Assembly: GCF_000316685.1 (NCBI RefSeq)
Contig: NC_019680.1
Location: 2,543,501 to 2,607,500, forward strand
Reading direction: 5' to 3'
Length of the DNA stretch: 64,000 bases
DNA from: Synechococcus sp. PCC 6312
Lineage (GTDB): Bacteria > Cyanobacteriota > Cyanobacteriia > Thermosynechococcales > Thermosynechococcaceae
Below the pieces are notes generated by a model that had not been told where the DNA came from, searched no databases, and was given only the letters and a program-made list of their open reading frames with translations. The stretch's first letter is position 1, and every line of letters begins with the position of its first letter. Below, in pieces: positions 61,434 through 64,000 of the stretch. A program made the position numbers and the translations under genes.

Positions 61434-62387
61434 ATGACCATTTCGGAACAATTCCTGCAACGGGGCGATTTGATTGGAACTCAGGTAATTACCCGGGATT
61501 CTGGTCGGAAACTGGGTGTAATTAATCAAGTCTGGGTGGACATTGATCAGCGGTCGGTGGTGGCCCTGGGGATGCGGAATACTCTCTTCACCGGGGAGCA
61601 ACGCTACATTTACCTAGACAGTATTCGTCAAATTGGGGACGTGGTGCTGGTTGATACTGAGGATTCCCTGGAGCCAGTCAATGTGTTTAACTACAGCACC
61701 CTGATTGACAGTGAAGTGATTACAGAAACCGGAGAACTCTTGGGTAAAGTCCGAGGTTTTAAGTTTGAGGTGGAAACTGGAAAAGTCACAGATTTAGTGA
61801 TTGCCTCCTTTGGCTTGCCTTGGATTCCCTCTCAGTTAATCAGCACCTACGAATTGCCCATTGATGAAATTGTCAGTACTGGCCCCGATCGGCTAATTGT
61901 TTTTGAAGGGGCCGAAAGTCGCTTAAATCAGTTAACTGTCGGTCTTTTGGAGCGGGTTGGCCTGGGTGCGCCCCCTTGGGAGCAGGAGGAAGATGAGTAC
62001 ATTCAACCCATGACCCCGACGAGCAATCAATTACCCGCAGGCAGTCGTACCCCCGTTTATCCCCCCGAACGCCGTTATGATGCTCCCCGCCGCCGTACCT
62101 ATGAACCAGAGCCGGAGTACGAATATCGGGAACCCCGCCCGGCCAAGGCCCCACAATATTACGAAGAAGATAATTGGGATGAAACACCACCAGCCCGGCC
62201 TTTGAGTCGCCCTAATTACCAAGCTACCCCGGAGACCCGCGCCTATCAAGAACCAACCATTGAATATGATGACGACCTTGAGCAGGATCCCTGGCGCAAT
62301 CAAGAGGATGAACCTTATAAAGCTCCTCGCGTCAATATTCCGAGTCCTGAAAAGGTTAAGAAAAAGGAAACTGAACCTGAGTATTAA
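61434..62387 (+). CDS. PRC-barrel protein with long acidic disordered tail
   Basis: 317 residues. Two PRC-barrel domains: ~10-80 (GDLIGTQVITRDSGRKLGVI, VVALGMRNTLFTGEQRYIYL) and ~90-165 (DSEVITETGELLGKVRGFKF, VIASFGLPWIPSQLISTYEL). From ~180 to the end a Pro/Glu/Tyr/Arg-rich disordered tail (YEPEPEYEYREPRPAKAPQY). No membrane helix or signal peptide. PRC barrels bind RNA or membrane/photosynthetic complexes; the role here is not known. Start ATG at 61434 with AGGAAG upstream. Confidence 0.88.
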   Translation: MTISEQFLQRGDLIGTQVITRDSGRKLGVINQVWVDIDQRSVVALGMRNTLFTGEQRYIYLDSIRQIGDVVLVDTEDSLEPVNVFNYSTLIDSEVITETGELLGKVRGFKFEVETGKVTDLVIASFGLPWIPSQLISTYELPIDEIVSTGPDRLIVFEGAESRLNQLTVGLLERVGLGAPPWEQEEDEYIQPMTPTSNQLPAGSRTPVYPPERRYDAPRRRTYEPEPEYEYREPRPAKAPQYYEEDNWDETPPARPLSRPNYQATPETRAYQEPTIEYDDDLEQDPWRNQEDEPYKAPRVNIPSPEKVKKKETEPEY

Positions 62388-62529
62388 CTAACTCATATAG
62401 AAAAATATTGGAGTCGTCAATCAGTCTGAACCTCAAAAGTTAGGCTTATGTTTTAAGGGCCACGATTTCACCAATTCACTGAGCCTTCTAAGAAGAACCT
62501 GGAAAAACTCTAACTTGGGTGTTAACCTA

Positions 62530-63087
62530 ATCGCCAAACTGAACAACGCAATCCTACGCCTTACCAAGCTCTTCTCAACAGTTCCCAAATCCATTGCGTG
62601 TATTTAGATGAACTTGAACTCGGCGCAGCCCCCTCTCTACCCCTACAACTGATCCAACTCACGGTAACTCAGACCGAAGACTCAAAAGAACTAGTCGAAA
62701 ATATCATCAAACAGGCCAAGCAGTATCCACCCCCAACAGAGCAAGCGATAATAAACCTAGCCACCACGATCATTGCCTATTAAATTTACCCATTTGAGTC
62801 GGCAGGAGGTTGAAGAGATGCTTGGATTTACGACCACAGAATTGCACAAGAGCCGTTTCTATCAAGAAATTAAACAAGAAATCAGGGATGAAGTACTTGA
62901 GGAAGGGCGGCAAGAAGGGGAGCAGCTTTTGATTTTGCGGCAACTATCCCAGGGATTTGGAGAACTCGACCCAGGCCTGGTGACTCAAATTACAGCCTTA
63001 TCGTTAGATCGCTTGGAGGAACTGGGGCTGGCCATTTTTGACTTTGAAACGGGGCAGGATCTCCAGGCCTGGTTGCAGCATGACTAA
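62530..63087 (+). pseudogene. Frameshifted, 5'-truncated Rpn/DUF2887-type nuclease gene
   Basis: The plus strand reads YQALLNSSQIHCVYLDELEL then LQLIQLTVTQTEDSKELVEN and IINLATTIIAY before a stop at 62781-62783. One frame over, FTHLSRQEVEEMLGFTTTEL, HKSRFYQEIKQEIRDEVLEE continues to 63087. In intact relatives Y is followed directly by KFTHLSR, so a single extra T at about 62779-62781 shifted the frame. The PD-(D/E)XK core at the N-terminus is missing. Intact members are recombination-promoting nuclease or transposase-like proteins common in cyanobacteria. It is upstream of proA. Confidence 0.8.
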
Positions 63088-63131
63088 AATTGTTCAAGTA
63101 TCAAGTTTATCGCCAGAGTAGCAAAGGAATC

Positions 63132-64000
63132 ATGACCGAAGCATTCACCCGGCCCCTCTTGGAAACCATTCAATCGGTGCACCAGGCCAGCCGCCAGGCC
63201 GCCCAACTCACCCCGGCCCAAAAAAATCAGGCCCTTGAATCTGTCGCCCAGGCCCTAGAAACCTTTGCCCCCGAAATTTTAGCGGCGAATCAACAGGACT
63301 GTGAACAGGCCAAACTCGAGGGATTACCGCCCCCCTTAGTTGCCCGCCTTAAACTGGATACCGATAAACTCCAAGGGGCGATTGCCGGAGTCAGACAAGT
63401 GGCGGAATTGGCGGATCCGGTTGGGGAGATTCAGATTAAGCGGGAACTGGGTGATGGGTTAATTTTGCAGCGATTGACCTGTCCCCTAGGCCTATTGGGG
63501 GTCATTTTCGAGGCCCGGCCCGATGCGGTGATCCAAATTTCAGCCTTAGGGATTAAATCGGGGAATGGGGTCGTTCTCAAAGGAGGAAAAGAAGCCTTAA
63601 ATTCTTGCCAGGCCATTGTCAAGGCGATTTATCAGGGACTTGCCCAAACGGATTATCCCCCAACAGCCATTGCCCTGCTCACCCAACGCAGTGAAATTCA
63701 ACAGCTTTTAGAGTTGGATCAATGGGTAGATTTAATTATCCCTCGCGGCTCCAATGAATTTGTCCGTTACATCCAAGACCATACCCGGATTCCCGTGCTC
63801 GGCCATGCCGATGGGATCTGTCACTTGTATATTGATCAAGCCGCAGATTTAGCCCAGGCCGTCGCCATTACCGTAGATTCCAAAACTCAATATCCAGCCG
63901 CCTGTAATGCGATTGAAACCCTTTTAATTCACGCCGAGATTGCCCCCAAATTCTTACCAATGGTTTGTGATGCCCTCCAGGCCAAGGGAGTCGAATTACG
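63132..64000 (+). CDS. proA: Gamma-glutamyl phosphate reductase, partial
   Basis: NADPH-dependent reduction of gamma-glutamyl phosphate in proline synthesis. The frame from the ATG at 63132 is open to the window edge (289 codons of about 420). It reads [20 protein letters not shown], then [79 protein letters not shown] and [20 protein letters not shown], which includes the catalytic Cys. Rich in the CAGGCC motif, as native genes are here. Confidence 0.97.
   Translation, partial: MTEAFTRPLLETIQSVHQASRQAAQLTPAQKNQALESVAQALETFAPEILAANQQDCEQAKLEGLPPPLVARLKLDTDKLQGAIAGVRQVAELADPVGEIQIKRELGDGLILQRLTCPLGLLGVIFEARPDAVIQISALGIKSGNGVVLKGGKEALNSCQAIVKAIYQGLAQTDYPPTAIALLTQRSEIQQLLELDQWVDLIIPRGSNEFVRYIQDHTRIPVLGHADGICHLYIDQAADLAQAVAITVDSKTQYPAACNAIETLLIHAEIAPKFLPMVCDALQAKGVEL

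Noticed and set aside
1-64000. CRISPR array, prophage or secondary-metabolite cluster.
   Set aside because: No spaced identical repeats, no phage structural genes and no NRPS/PKS or RiPP genes were seen in the window.

Overview
The window is chromosomal DNA of a unicellular cyanobacterium. Evidence: NblS/Hik33-type kinase, VIPP1/IM30, an SLH-OprB porin, a SpkB-like kinase with pentapeptide repeats, a CHASE2 cyclase, plant-type serine acetyltransferase, DUF1997/DUF4359/DUF2752 proteins and an MEP-pathway dxr. The palindrome CCAGGCCTGG and its halves (CAGGCC, GGCCTGG) recur throughout most native genes, while the usual cyanobacterial HIP1 octamer GCGATCGC is almost absent. A Thermosynechococcaceae-like or related Synechococcus lineage fits, but the genus cannot be fixed from this window alone.

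Layout. 1-4.7 kb: the 5' part of valS on the minus strand, followed upstream by an accessory zone (DUF29 gene, an unrecognised AT-rich gene, a DUF2188/MazF toxin-antitoxin pair and a broken copy of its antitoxin). Three extra fragments of the valS 5' end lie between these genes. A tRNA-His closes the zone. 4.7-27.4 kb: mostly core housekeeping and signalling genes: tsaC, dxr, a SirB1/pentapeptide pair, a KDPG aldolase, a CHASE2 cyclase, rplI-dnaB, rsfS, yqeK, a Zn-ribbon Ser/Thr kinase convergent with nblS, ackA, lepB, a ribulokinase-like gene and a HAD phosphatase. 27.6-30.1 kb: an operon of a YCII protein, a GST and an ECF42-type sigma factor, probably acquired from another cyanobacterium. 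30.6-34.5 kb: PrxQ, VIPP1, an IS200-like relic and a large porin.

34.8-48 kb is the centrepiece, a sulfur island: cysA, sbpA, cysT, cysW, a second Tat-type sulfate-binding protein, a CysR-like Crp/Fnr regulator, cysK, cysE, a family 2A encapsulin (SrpI type), a cysteine desulfurase with a ~350-residue Pro/Ser/Ala-rich N-terminal cargo domain, and two tandem DUF442 sulfurtransferase-like genes plus a relic of a third. Together these take up sulfate, make cysteine, and enclose a desulfurase in a protein shell that in studied relatives handles or stores sulfur.

48-51.9 kb: a DUF1993 gene beside a 104-bp MITE-like element, murJ, tRNA-Leu(CAA), a truncated tRNA-targeting integrase and an IS630 transposase with its catalytic core deleted. 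51.9-57.2 kb: an AT-rich signalling cluster (hybrid kinase, HisKA-REC-PP2C protein, single REC protein). 57.6-64 kb: mltA, a DM13 protein, a 2Fe-2S ferredoxin fused to a cyclase domain that lacks both metal aspartates, a divergent peroxiredoxin-like gene, a PRC-barrel protein, a frameshifted Rpn-type nuclease relic and the start of proA.
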